A stretch of 64,000 nucleotides of DNA from Pyrobaculum arsenaticum DSM 13514 (GTDB lineage Archaea > Thermoproteota > Thermoprotei > Thermoproteales > Thermoproteaceae): contig NC_009376.1 of assembly GCF_000016385.1 (NCBI RefSeq), positions 1,054,001-1,118,000 of the forward strand, given 5' to 3'. This document shows, in pieces, positions 52,599 to 60,045 of the stretch (its first letter is position 1; every line of letters starts with the position of its first letter). Under the pieces are notes generated by a model. The model was not told the origin of the DNA, did not search any database, and worked only from the letters and a program-made list of their open reading frames with translations. The position numbers and the translations under genes were made by a program.

Positions 52599-53239
52599 TC
52601 GGGGCTGGCCCCGGCGATCCGAAATTATTAACTCTATGGGCCGTGGAGGTATTAGCTAAGGCAGACGTGGTGGCATACGGCGACTTGGTGCCAGAGGAGA
52701 TAGTGGAGAAATTTGCCCCCCAAGCCCTCAGGGTTAAAATAGGCCACAAGAAGGCGGATCACGACGCCGCCGTGAAAGCGCTGATAGAGGAGGCGGCAAG
52801 GGGGAAGACTGTGGTAGTGTTGAAAAACGGAGACCCCACAATCTTCGGCAGAGGGATTCAGATATGCAAAGAGGCAAGCATGCACGGAGTTGAGTGTCAT
52901 GTAATACCGGGCGTTTCCGCCTTCGCCGCGGCCGCAGCCCTCTACCGGTTGGAGATCACAGACGGCGCTGAGCTGAGGCACGTTGCCCTACTTTCATATC
53001 CACACTTCAGCGCCGAGATTTTAGCCTCGATTAAGGCAGACACCGTGGTGGTTTACATGATGGGAGATAAAATCGCTGAAGTTTTAGACGTGGCGGGCAA
53101 AATCTGCGGCCCCGCCGCTGAGGTGTTCATATGCCACTCAGTCTCAAGAGGAGGGGGCTGTGTTAGGCTGGGGGCAAACCCCCTGGCCGATGTGAAAAAA
53201 CCCGTGCTGATTATTATCAGACGCTGTTTTAAACAGTGA
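52583..53239 (+). CDS. cobA: Uroporphyrinogen-III C-methyltransferase (SUMT)
   Basis: The 218-residue SAM methyltransferase has the SUMT hallmarks GAGPGDPKLLTLWAVEVLAKADVVAYGDLV at the N-terminus, LKNGDPTIFGRG, VIPGVSAFAAAAALYRLEI, and VVYMMGDKI. It methylates uroporphyrinogen III to precorrin-2, the first step to siroheme and cobalamin. It overlaps the upstream amidotransferase gene by 16 bases, so the pair is co-expressed. It is convergent with and slightly overlaps the next small gene. A precorrin-4 methyltransferase is an alternative but fits less well. Confidence 0.85.
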   Translation: MPIYVVGAGPGDPKLLTLWAVEVLAKADVVAYGDLVPEEIVEKFAPQALRVKIGHKKADHDAAVKALIEEAARGKTVVVLKNGDPTIFGRGIQICKEASMHGVECHVIPGVSAFAAAAALYRLEITDGAELRHVALLSYPHFSAEILASIKADTVVVYMMGDKIAEVLDVAGKICGPAAEVFICHSVSRGGGCVRLGANPLADVKKPVLIIIRRCFKQ

Positions 53240-53477
53240 CGGCGGCCAGCGCAACAGGAGCCGCCTTTTTTAAATAGGCAGATCTCTTAATCACAAAGAC
53301 GTGTTCAAACCCCCCGTGGGTAGTCCTCACAACCACTCCCTTGGCCTTCTTCAACACCTCCTCCACCTTTATTCCGGCGAAATGGGAGGGGCCGACGACT
53401 ATGCCGTCTTTTACCTTTAGGTACATCTCCACGTCACATAGGCAGAACTTTTCCACCACATGGTCGAAGCTCAGCAT
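53229..53477 (-). CDS. Small protein of unknown function in dsr island
   Basis: The 82-residue protein contains a FCLCD pair (Cys12, Cys14) and mixed beta strands (VKDGIVVGPSHF, KGVVVRTTHGGFEHVFVIKRSAY). A GGATGAG precedes the ATG. It overlaps the 3' end of the SUMT gene by 11 bases. Its promoter shares a TTATTAAC element (53507-53514). No family is recognised; a sulfur-relay or redox role is possible from context only. Confidence 0.5.
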   Translation of the reverse strand: MLSFDHVVEKFCLCDVEMYLKVKDGIVVGPSHFAGIKVEEVLKKAKGVVVRTTHGGFEHVFVIKRSAYLKKAAPVALAAVTV

Positions 53478-53506
53478 GATTACTCATCCTTTATACTATA
53501 AAAAGT

Positions 53507-53514
53507 TTATTAAC
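53507..53514 (+). promoter_or_regulatory. TTATTAAC element upstream of the 53229-53477 gene
   Basis: Located 30-37 bases before the ATG of that minus-strand gene. One of several copies in dsr promoters. Confidence 0.3.
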
Positions 53515-53640
53515 GACACCTGGAAACAGACCGCCAAATACATATCTATTTATATTTTTCTATAAAAGCATATTTTTATAACTATTTATATAATTTAATA
53601 TTTTAATGTGTATAAATCAATTTTTTTATTTAATGTTATT

Positions 53641-53662
53641 GTTAATAATTTTTAGTTAATAA
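53641..53662. promoter_or_regulatory. Two GTTAATAA (inverse of TTATTAAC) elements upstream of dsrA2
   Basis: GTTAATAA at 53641-53648 and 53655-53662, spaced 14 bases, within an AT-rich promoter. The first is part of ATTGTTAATAA, the exact reverse complement of the dsrK-upstream element. They lie 32-53 bases before the dsrA2 ATG (53694), directly upstream of a T-rich TATA-like box (53668-53676). Confidence 0.4.
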
Positions 53663-53767
53663 GACATTTTTATTTTTTGAATAGTAAATTCACATGTCAG
53701 CTCCGGCAAATCTCCCCCCAAAAGAGGAGCTGTTGAATAGGGCTGAGGAGATTTTGAAGCAACTAGA

Positions 53768-53778
53768 GGGGGGGGGGG
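53768..53778 (+). repeat. 11-base G homopolymer in dsrA2
   Basis: Eleven consecutive G residues follow AACTAGA. Ten would keep dsrA2 in frame to the GPWPSHVSEL segment shared with dsrA1. Long G runs are slippage-prone. Confidence 0.9.
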
Positions 53779-54362
53779 CCGTGGCCGAGCCACGTATCTG
53801 AGCTGAGGAAAACCCGCTATCCGCTCCACGTGTACGGCGTAGGCCTAGTGGCGAGAAAGTCCCCATGGGGCCCAGCTGCGGTTAAGGTCGAGTTCCTCAA
53901 CACCGGCGTCCTTTCGAGGTGGGCCAGGGACTGGGTCCCGGGCGGCGGCTCGGAGGTGCACTTCCGCGTCTTCCACACACCAGGTAAGTTCCTCCGCACA
54001 GACTTCCTCAGGAAGATCACCAAGATATCAAGGGAGCTAGGCGTGGGCCTGATTGAACTCGTTGGACAGACCGGGGCCTTAGTCCTCAACCTCACGCCCG
54101 AACTGCCGAGGCAATGGTCGACGCTCTTCGCGAAATCGGCACAGACGTCGGCGGTAGCGGCGACGCCATCCGCGCCCTAAATGCATGCGTGGGGCCTGCC
54201 CTCTGCGAGTTCGCTCTATACGACACGTTGAAGTGGTACGCAGAGTTCCACAAAGACAAGAGAGTGAACGACAACATCGTAACCCCCAGCTACCCCTATA
54301 AGTTCAAGGCCAAGTTCTCTGGTTGCCCCCTCGACTGCGCCCGCGCCCAGAGGGGGGACATA

Positions 54363-54586
54363 GGCTTTATCGGTGTTTGGGAGGGGGCGCCGGAGGTGGA
54401 TCAAGAGGCTTTTAGGAGGAAGGTGGAGGCTGGGGAGGTGGATCCGGAGAAGTTGGCCGCCAACTGCCCAAGCGGCGCAATAACTTGGGATAATGAGAGG
54501 AAAGAGCTGAGAATAGACGGCACTAGATGCAAAAAGTCAATGCACTGCATAAGAACTGCCTTCCCAGCAATAAAGCCGGGGAAGAA
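54363..54586 (+). repeat. 224-base tract shared with dsrA copy 1
   Basis: Reverse-complement match, with no difference seen, to 44921-45144 (see that entry). The borders are sharp: the bases immediately outside diverge at synonymous positions. Confidence 0.8.
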
Positions 54587-54925
54587 GAGGAAGGTTGCGG
54601 TGGTGGTGGGCGGCGGGTCGAAGGGGCGCTTCGGGCCGAAGCTGGGGTGGTTCATCGGCTACCTAGAGCCTGACCAGGTGAAGAACGCGATCGACCTGAC
54701 GTTTAAGGTAATTGGCCCGTGGGAGGCGGAGGCGCAACCCAAGTACCGCCTCGGCGACTACATCATGCACGTGGGGCTGGACAAGTTTATCGAGAAGGCT
54801 GGCATAAAGCTTGAGGGCATGCCAGTTTCTACAGCCAAGATGCCCGATGAGGTGCCGTACACCGTATTGCCCAAGGAGGTTCGGGAGAGGTTTCTCTCAT
54901 TCGCACAACAGCTTAAGGGGAGGGT

Positions 54926-56083
54926 ATGACGGCGGCGCCCATGAACCCCAAGGCCGCTAGGTTGCAGAAGGTATTCCCAGTCGACTTAGAGAAGTTCCTG
55001 CCCGAGAAAGTGTTGAAGAACTATGGCCAATGGGTTGATCGCAAGTTCCACGGCAATGGCATAATTGAGCACATATCGGCGACGGGGGACAGGATATTTA
55101 CAGTAAAGGTGGCTATGCCACCTAACGCGAGGATAAGTGCAGACACGTTGGACAAATTCGCCGACATAGCCGACAGCTTGGGTATCGGGGCTGTGCGGGT
55201 CACCATGGCCGGAAACCTGGAGATCCTCACAGACTCGTTGGACAAGGCGCTTAAGATCAAGGAGGAGGTGGAGAAGATGGGGTTCCCAGTAGGCGGCTGG
55301 GGCCGCTCCCTGTGGGGCATCAACTCGTGCACGGCCTATCTGACCTGCACAACTGCGGTGGTGGACTCGCCCTCAATCTCCAAAGCCCTAGGCGACGCCC
55401 TGGCGCCCTACTTCAAGGAGGAGGCCCTCCCAGCGAAGCTTAGGATATTCGTATCCGGCTGTCCCTCGATGTGCGCCGGCGGCACAGCCATCGACATCGC
55501 CATTGTGGGGCAGTGGGGCGCCCCGCCGAAGATCAGGGAGGAGGTAATTGGCATGTGCCTACCGCCGCCGAAGGCTTTAGCTAAGATCCCCGAGACGCAG
55601 ATATTCCTCGTCCAGGTATGCCCCACCGGCGCGCTCACTTTGCGAAGGGAGGGCGACAAGGTGAAGCTTACCCTCATCGGTGAGAAGTGCATCAACTGTG
55701 CCCGCTGCAAGGAGAACTGCGACGCCTTCGACTACGACCCCGAAAACGTCGGTGTGGCGATATTGGTGGGTGGCAAGCTCTCCAACACAGGAACCGGGCC
55801 TAGGCTTGCCAGAGTGCTAGTACCGTGGCTCCCTGCAATACCGCCTAAGTACGAGGAGATCGTGGCGGTTGTTAAACACGTCGTCGAGGTGTGGAGGCAA
55901 AACGCCAAACCCGGCGAGAGGCTAGCCGACTTCATAGACAGAGTTGGGTGGTCTAAGTTCTTGGAGATGGTGGGCTTGAAAGAGGTGCACGACTACTACC
56001 AGCGGGTGCCAGAATTCGCGAGGACGTTCCTGGCGTTTAGAGGCCGCGGCGACGTGTATAAGAGGCTTAGGGACGCCTTGTGA
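54926..56083 (+). CDS. dsrB: Dissimilatory sulfite reductase beta subunit (copy 2)
   Basis: The 385-residue subunit has intact siroheme-cluster ligands (SCTAYLTCTT, SGCPSMCAGG) and a complete ferredoxin domain (CPTGAL, CINCARCKENCDAF). Unlike copy 1, the C-terminus continues with VHDYYQRVPEFARTFLAFRGRGD. It overlaps dsrA2 (ATGA) and the next gene (four bases). Two tracts, 55058-55110 and 55241-55302, read as identical to dsrB1. It is fully open, in contrast to dsrA2, which suggests that the operon is or recently was functional. Confidence 0.95.
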   Translation: MTAAPMNPKAARLQKVFPVDLEKFLPEKVLKNYGQWVDRKFHGNGIIEHISATGDRIFTVKVAMPPNARISADTLDKFADIADSLGIGAVRVTMAGNLEILTDSLDKALKIKEEVEKMGFPVGGWGRSLWGINSCTAYLTCTTAVVDSPSISKALGDALAPYFKEEALPAKLRIFVSGCPSMCAGGTAIDIAIVGQWGAPPKIREEVIGMCLPPPKALAKIPETQIFLVQVCPTGALTLRREGDKVKLTLIGEKCINCARCKENCDAFDYDPENVGVAILVGGKLSNTGTGPRLARVLVPWLPAIPPKYEEIVAVVKHVVEVWRQNAKPGERLADFIDRVGWSKFLEMVGLKEVHDYYQRVPEFARTFLAFRGRGDVYKRLRDAL

Positions 56084-56559
56084 ACTTCGAAGAGTTCCTC
56101 AACTGGGCCGAGTCGCAAAACCCTATTTTTTCTCGCCAGATACCCCACATCTTGGCATATGAAGAGCCCAGGGTCTACTTCGTGAGGGATTTAATGCTCC
56201 TGATGGCCTTCGAGGCAGATGGCAACGAGGTGAGACTCGGCTTTTTAGACCTCCGGAAGAGAGTCCTTCTCGCCGCCGAGTCTTGCGAAGCGCTCGAGGA
56301 GGACTCCACCCTCTGGGCAGAGGCCGAGGACGTGCCCTGGCCGGGGTACACCACGAAATTCGCCTTTTCGGTCTACCCCATCGGCTGCGAGGGTGGCCAC
56401 GCCTACGGCTTCGTAGCGGTGAAGATAAACACCACATCGGAGAAGCTATTCTTTAACTGGGGCGCGGTGGCCTACTCTCTCCTCAGGGACAGGACTGAGG
56501 AGTACCTCCAGGAACTTAATAGAAAAATTAGGGTTGTCGACGCCGTCGAAGTGGTGTAG
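56080..56559 (+). CDS. dsrB2-linked protein of ~160 residues (DsrG position)
   Basis: The 159-residue protein overlaps the dsrB2 stop by four bases and uses a GTG start. It has LGFLDLRKRVLLAAESCEALEE, similar in position and in part of its sequence to the 161-residue protein after dsrB1. Two conserved-looking cysteines (ESCEALEE and IGCEGGH) are not in the other copy. It is probably an accessory protein of DsrAB; the known dsrG slot of P. islandicum is the best comparison from memory. It ends back-to-back with a convergent DsrE-like gene. Confidence 0.6.
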   Translation: MNFEEFLNWAESQNPIFSRQIPHILAYEEPRVYFVRDLMLLMAFEADGNEVRLGFLDLRKRVLLAAESCEALEEDSTLWAEAEDVPWPGYTTKFAFSVYPIGCEGGHAYGFVAVKINTTSEKLFFNWGAVAYSLLRDRTEEYLQELNRKIRVVDAVEVV

Positions 56560-56910
56560 CTACCAAGTCAGCGTTATTTTAGCCTCGCTGGCGAATTCGT
56601 AGAAGGAGGCGATGCCCATTATCTTGACCCCATCCACCACTTCGTCTTCCTTTATGTTGAATGTGGCGGCCGCCGAGGAGCAGAGCCACATTTTGCACCC
56701 CATGTCGAGACACTGCTTGAACCTCTCCCTTATCTGTGGATCAAGCTTTTCAAATACCTTCTTCTTCACTACGTGGGCCCCGTCGAGGGTCCAGAATATC
56801 AACACCTCGAAGCCCATCGACGCTGCGGCGAGGGCGTAGCCCAGCATTGTGGATATCCTTGGCGCATCCGCCGGCGGCATCGTGGCGAGAAACGCCACCT
56901 TGTCGGCCAT
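56560..56910 (-). CDS. DsrE-family protein
   Basis: The 116-residue protein starts KVAFLATMPPADAPRISTMLGYALAAASMGFEVLIFWTLDGAHVV, the DsrE/DsrF-like Rossmann pattern. It carries three cysteines (CLDMGCKMWLCSSAAATF, ~residues 67-78) in the active-site loop, then IKEDEVVDGVKIMGIASFYEFA. It is divergent from dsrC with only 120 bases between, so the two are probably co-regulated. Expected role: sulfane-sulfur transfer to or from DsrC. The TATA box is near 56930-56940. Confidence 0.82.
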   Translation of the reverse strand: MADKVAFLATMPPADAPRISTMLGYALAAASMGFEVLIFWTLDGAHVVKKKVFEKLDPQIRERFKQCLDMGCKMWLCSSAAATFNIKEDEVVDGVKIMGIASFYEFASEAKITLTW

Positions 56911-56941
56911 GGCCGCCTATCATCATCAGTTTTTAAATTTC

Positions 56942-56989
56942 ATTAACAAGCTCTTGGTAATGCCGAAGACGCCGACTTATTAACAAGCT
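56942..56989. promoter_or_regulatory. Direct repeats upstream of dsrC
   Basis: ATTAACAAGCT occurs at 56942-56952 and 56979-56989, 37 bases apart. The second copy is inside TTATTAACAAG (56977-56987), the same element as near dsrK and dsrA2. The region separates the divergent dsrE-like and dsrC genes. Confidence 0.45.
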
Positions 56990-57003
56990 ATACGGAATAA
57001 AAG

Positions 57004-57012
57004 TTATTAAAA
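57004..57012 (+). promoter_or_regulatory. TATA box for dsrC
   Basis: TTATTAAAA centred ~23 bases before the ATG at 57031; leaderless spacing. Confidence 0.5.
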
Positions 57013-57030
57013 CGAGTCATCGGCTCTTCT

Positions 57031-57366
57031 ATGCCGGTAAAATGTCCCGGTGAATATACAGTAGACGGCAAAAAGGTAGTCCTAGACGAAGACTGCTTCA
57101 TGCAAAATACGGAGGATTGGGATGAGAAAGTCGCCGAGTGGATGGCCAGGGAGCTAGAGGGCATACAGCAGATGACTGAGGAGCACTGGAAGCTTGTTAG
57201 GTACCTAAGAGAGTACTGGGAGACCTACGGCTCTTGCCCCCCGATTAAAATGGTCGTTAAGGAGACGGGGTTCAGCTTGGAGAAGATATACCAGCTGTTC
57301 CCCTCCGGCCCAGCGCACGGCGCTTGTAAAGTAGCCGGCGCCCCAAAGCCCACCGGTTGCGTCTAG
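57031..57366 (+). CDS. dsrC: DsrC sulfur-carrier protein
   Basis: The 111-residue protein has the DsrC/TusE fold: GKKVVLDEDCFMQNTEDWDEKVAEWMA, PIKMVVKETG, then the flexible C-terminal arm GACKVAGAPKPTGCV. Both functional cysteines are present with ten residues between them and the last next to the C-terminus, so it is a true DsrC able to form the trisulfide made by DsrAB. It is reduced by DsrMK. It is 57 bases upstream of dsrM and probably co-transcribed. Confidence 0.95.
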   Translation: MPVKCPGEYTVDGKKVVLDEDCFMQNTEDWDEKVAEWMARELEGIQQMTEEHWKLVRYLREYWETYGSCPPIKMVVKETGFSLEKIYQLFPSGPAHGACKVAGAPKPTGCV

Positions 57367-57422
57367 GCTTTATTCCCGCGTCTTGGGAAATAAGATTTTT
57401 TTAAGACGCCGTCTGGGACACC

Positions 57423-58190
57423 ATGTCTCCAGTAGACTGGTTCCTTTTTGGCGTGTTGCCCTACATCTCGCTCGCTACGCTGGTGGTGGGCGTCCTGTAC
57501 AGAACGTGGCGGTGGGTATCTGTCAGCGGCGCCACGGGGCTATACTCGGTGTCCATACCAGCTTATAGGTGGGGCTTCTCCGCAAGGGGGGGAGAGGTAT
57601 TGAAGAGGATTTTCCTCCTCTACACCCTAACCACCTCCGACCGCCTCGTGCTTGTGGGTTCCTTCCTCTTCCACTGGGGGATCTGGATCGCGTTGCTGGG
57701 CCATCTATCCATGTTAATCCCTCCTGAGAACTTCGGCATGCCTAAAGAGGTGCATAAGGCAGTAGCGCTCTACGTAGGCGGCGCCGCCGGCGTGTTGGCA
57801 ATGATAGGTCTCGTAATACTCTTGGTGAGGCGGCTTGCCCGGGCCGACGTGAGGAGGCTCAGCTTTCTCGACGACTGGTTCGCCCTACTTTTGTTGCTGG
57901 CTCTTGTGGCGCTTGGCAACTACCAGACGCTTGTGGTGCACCCCAACTACATGGAGACAGTATCGCCGTGGTTGCAGAGCATTTTTACCGGAGAAGTGGC
58001 GAAGGGGGTAAGCCTAATGGCTGAGGCCGATCCGGCGACTAAGGCACACGCTTTTCTCGCCATGTTGTTTATGATGTACGTACCGCTGGGCAAAATGATC
58101 CATCCCTTTTCCTTCATTGCAATGCCTACACTGTGGAGCAAGCCAACTGAGCTGTACGGTTATACACATCCAAAGATAGAAGCTAAGTAA
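57423..58190 (+). CDS. dsrM: DsrM, NarI-like membrane cytochrome b subunit
   Basis: The 255-residue integral membrane protein has about six helices, similar to NarI/HdrE. Histidines in FHWGIWIALLGHLSML, VHKAV and IHPFSFI could bind two b hemes. It passes electrons from quinol to DsrK and thence to DsrC. It starts SPVDWFLF, the same opening as the membrane partner next to aprB (60984-61892). DsrJ, O and P genes are absent, as in other archaeal DsrMK-only systems. A T-rich terminator region follows (58193-58250). Confidence 0.85.
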   Translation: MSPVDWFLFGVLPYISLATLVVGVLYRTWRWVSVSGATGLYSVSIPAYRWGFSARGGEVLKRIFLLYTLTTSDRLVLVGSFLFHWGIWIALLGHLSMLIPPENFGMPKEVHKAVALYVGGAAGVLAMIGLVILLVRRLARADVRRLSFLDDWFALLLLLALVALGNYQTLVVHPNYMETVSPWLQSIFTGEVAKGVSLMAEADPATKAHAFLAMLFMMYVPLGKMIHPFSFIAMPTLWSKPTELYGYTHPKIEAK

Positions 58191-58192
58191 AA

Positions 58193-58250
58193 AACATTTT
58201 TTTGAAAATTTAAATATTTTATTGTTTTGTTTCCTTTTAGAAAAAATTTA
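58193..58250 (+). terminator. T-rich region after dsrM
   Basis: Runs of T including TTTTTTTT at ~58198 and repeated TTTT clusters directly after the dsrM stop; typical of archaeal termination. Confidence 0.4.
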
Positions 58251-58345
58251 CTTAATAAACTTAAATTTTGAATAAAAAAACATAAAAATTGCCCTATGTA
58301 ATTATATACTAATAACACATATAAATTCTCAATTTACTAATCCTA

Positions 58346-59062
58346 ATGTTGAACCTCCCGTCTTTAGACCACAGTGCTCATGAAATTCTCAGCTATATCG
58401 CCATCAAGGGGCCTGTAACAATGTATCGCGTGGCAAGGGATCTCTCCTATCACTTTTCACACACTTACAGAAAGGCCTACAAGCTCGAGAAGCTGGGCCT
58501 TATTAAGAAGGTGGACAACGGCCGGGCGGCGCTCTACGAGGCAACGCTAGGGGGCTATGTCTACTGCTACTTAGCAGGTATAGAGCCTCGGAAAGTTGTG
58601 GTGTCCAAAATCTCGAAGATGCTTGGCCTAGACCATTTCTCCGTTGAGGAAGTGGAGAGCTTCCTCAAGCTCTATATATCTGCCGCGGATCATTACGCCC
58701 CCCTCGGCGGCTTTGTCACCATGGTGTCTTACCTCCTAGAGCGTTGCGGCTGGGAGGTAGAGAGGTGCGCCAAGCTGGGAGAGAAAGAGCTTATACTCGC
58801 CACCAGGGTGATATCATACGGCATTATCTCCCTTATAAGGCGGTTCTATGCCCAGAGCCTAATCATAACTGGAAGGGACTACTTCGTCGTATACGACGTG
58901 GAAAAAATGAGACTCTTGGCCGCCCATTGCAGGCTTTGCGGCCGGGATAAGTACTGTAGTCTCGACCCATGCCCAACTCTCCGCAACGAAGTGGAGCCAA
59001 GGCTAAAGGTAATCATCCAGCGGGGAGTAGCCAGAGTGGGCAACTGGGCGACAAATGACTGA
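58346..59062 (+). CDS. Winged-helix regulator with C-terminal cysteine cluster
   Basis: The 238-residue protein has an N-terminal winged helix (residues ~10-75: ILSYIAIKGPVTMYRVARDLSYHFSHTYRKAYKLEKLGLIKKV), then a helical domain. The C-terminal CRLCGRDKYCSLDPC (C-x2-C-x5-C-x4-C) could bind zinc or an iron-sulfur cluster. It is transcribed away from dsrCM after an AT-rich gap and followed three bases later by a small gene. By position and sensor-like cysteines it is the best candidate regulator of the dsr/apr genes, which is inference only. Confidence 0.7.
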   Translation: MLNLPSLDHSAHEILSYIAIKGPVTMYRVARDLSYHFSHTYRKAYKLEKLGLIKKVDNGRAALYEATLGGYVYCYLAGIEPRKVVVSKISKMLGLDHFSVEEVESFLKLYISAADHYAPLGGFVTMVSYLLERCGWEVERCAKLGEKELILATRVISYGIISLIRRFYAQSLIITGRDYFVVYDVEKMRLLAAHCRLCGRDKYCSLDPCPTLRNEVEPRLKVIIQRGVARVGNWATND

Positions 59063-59065
59063 GAC

Positions 59066-59500
59066 ATGTCAATTAACCTTCCCGATTTTTTCCACCTGCT
59101 CAAGCAGTATATAAGGCAACGTGGATGGGCTTGCCGCGTCGACCATGAGCTGGTATTGTGGGACGGCTTATACATCTCAGGCGATGTCATATCCAGCGGT
59201 GGCAAATGTGTGAGAGCCCAAGACTTAGCCGATGCGCTTAGGGTAACGGCTAATCCCCAATGCGTTGAGAAAAAGACCTCAGAGCTAGCTCCGCCGTATG
59301 TGGAATATATAGCGCTTGATGACTACGCCTTACTGGCGGCTGTTGGGCGTGACGGTGTCTACTTGGTGGAAAACGAGGGGGCCAGCATAAGATGTATATG
59401 CAAAGTCAATTTGAATATAGAAGTTTTCAAAAAGGCTGTGGACGTACTAATGAGGTGGCAAGCCGCGTTGTTAGACCAGACCGCTGTGGATAAAGTATAA
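59066..59500 (+). CDS. Unknown protein paired with the winged-helix regulator
   Basis: The 144-residue protein with six scattered cysteines shows no recognised domain. It starts three bases after the regulator stop, so they form one unit. A central beta-rich part (EYIALDDYALLAAVGRDGVYLVENE) and a helical end (VFKKAVDVLMRWQAALL) suggest a compact alpha/beta domain. Role unknown. Confidence 0.55.
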   Translation: MSINLPDFFHLLKQYIRQRGWACRVDHELVLWDGLYISGDVISSGGKCVRAQDLADALRVTANPQCVEKKTSELAPPYVEYIALDDYALLAAVGRDGVYLVENEGASIRCICKVNLNIEVFKKAVDVLMRWQAALLDQTAVDKV

Positions 59501-59523
59501 TAAGATTATTCGCTTTACGGCAT

Positions 59524-60045
59524 ATGTTAGTCGGCGTGATTTCAGATACTCACGACGACTATACCGCAGTTAGGAGACTGGCCGAGATCTTCAAACATAG
59601 GGGCGTAGAGGCCGTAATCCACGCCGGCGACTGGACATCGCCTTTTATGATGCTCAAGATGAGGAGGGTCTTCCCAGAAGTGTCCATATACACCGTCTTT
59701 GGCAACAACGACGGAGACCGCTACATGTTCGCCAAACGCGCCGCAGACGCCAAAGTTGAGGTCCTAGGCGAGGGGGCTCTTCTGCAAATCGGGGGGCGGA
59801 GAATCGGCATCTACCACGGCACGGCTGAGGTGCTTGTTGAGGCCATGGCGAGGTCCGGGATGTTCGACGTAGTGATATACGGCCACACACATAAAGTCGA
59901 CATAAGGAGGGTAAACGGGACGCTGGTTTTAAACCCAGGCGAGGCGTGCGGCTGCGCCACTGAGAGGAAGACTGCCGCCCTCCTAGATTTAAAAACACTG
60001 GAGGTGGAGCTCGTGGAGGCCTCGTCCCCCTCTACCCAATTCTAA
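59524..60045 (+). CDS. YfcE/MJ0936-type metallophosphoesterase
   Basis: The 173-residue protein contains the whole calcineurin-like metal-binding set: GVISDTHDD, HAGDW, GNNDGDRY, YHGTAEV and YGHTHKVD. Length and order match the small phosphodiesterases YfcE and MJ0936. It is 23 bases after the previous gene and may be in the same unit. Its 3' end overlaps the convergent next gene by 14 bases. Confidence 0.9.
   Translation: MLVGVISDTHDDYTAVRRLAEIFKHRGVEAVIHAGDWTSPFMMLKMRRVFPEVSIYTVFGNNDGDRYMFAKRAADAKVEVLGEGALLQIGGRRIGIYHGTAEVLVEAMARSGMFDVVIYGHTHKVDIRRVNGTLVLNPGEACGCATERKTAALLDLKTLEVELVEASSPSTQF

Larger units (their letters stand above)
53694..54929 (+). pseudogene. dsrA: Dissimilatory sulfite reductase alpha subunit (copy 2), twice frameshifted
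   Basis: ATG 53694 opens a frame that runs through an 11-G run (53768-53778) and stops at ~53811. The DsrA sequence continues in the next frame (GPWPSHVSELRKTRYPLHVYG... to NLTPE). It then needs one added base near 54100 to return to the frame with EAMVDALREIGTDVGG... One G fewer and one base more give a 411-residue protein, close to copy 1 (416). Siroheme cysteines (ACVGPALCEF, SGCPLDCAR) are intact, and the ferredoxin domain has the same Ser-for-Cys change. Its 3' end overlaps dsrB2 by ATGA. It may be a decaying, phase-variable or mis-sequenced gene. Confidence 0.85.
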
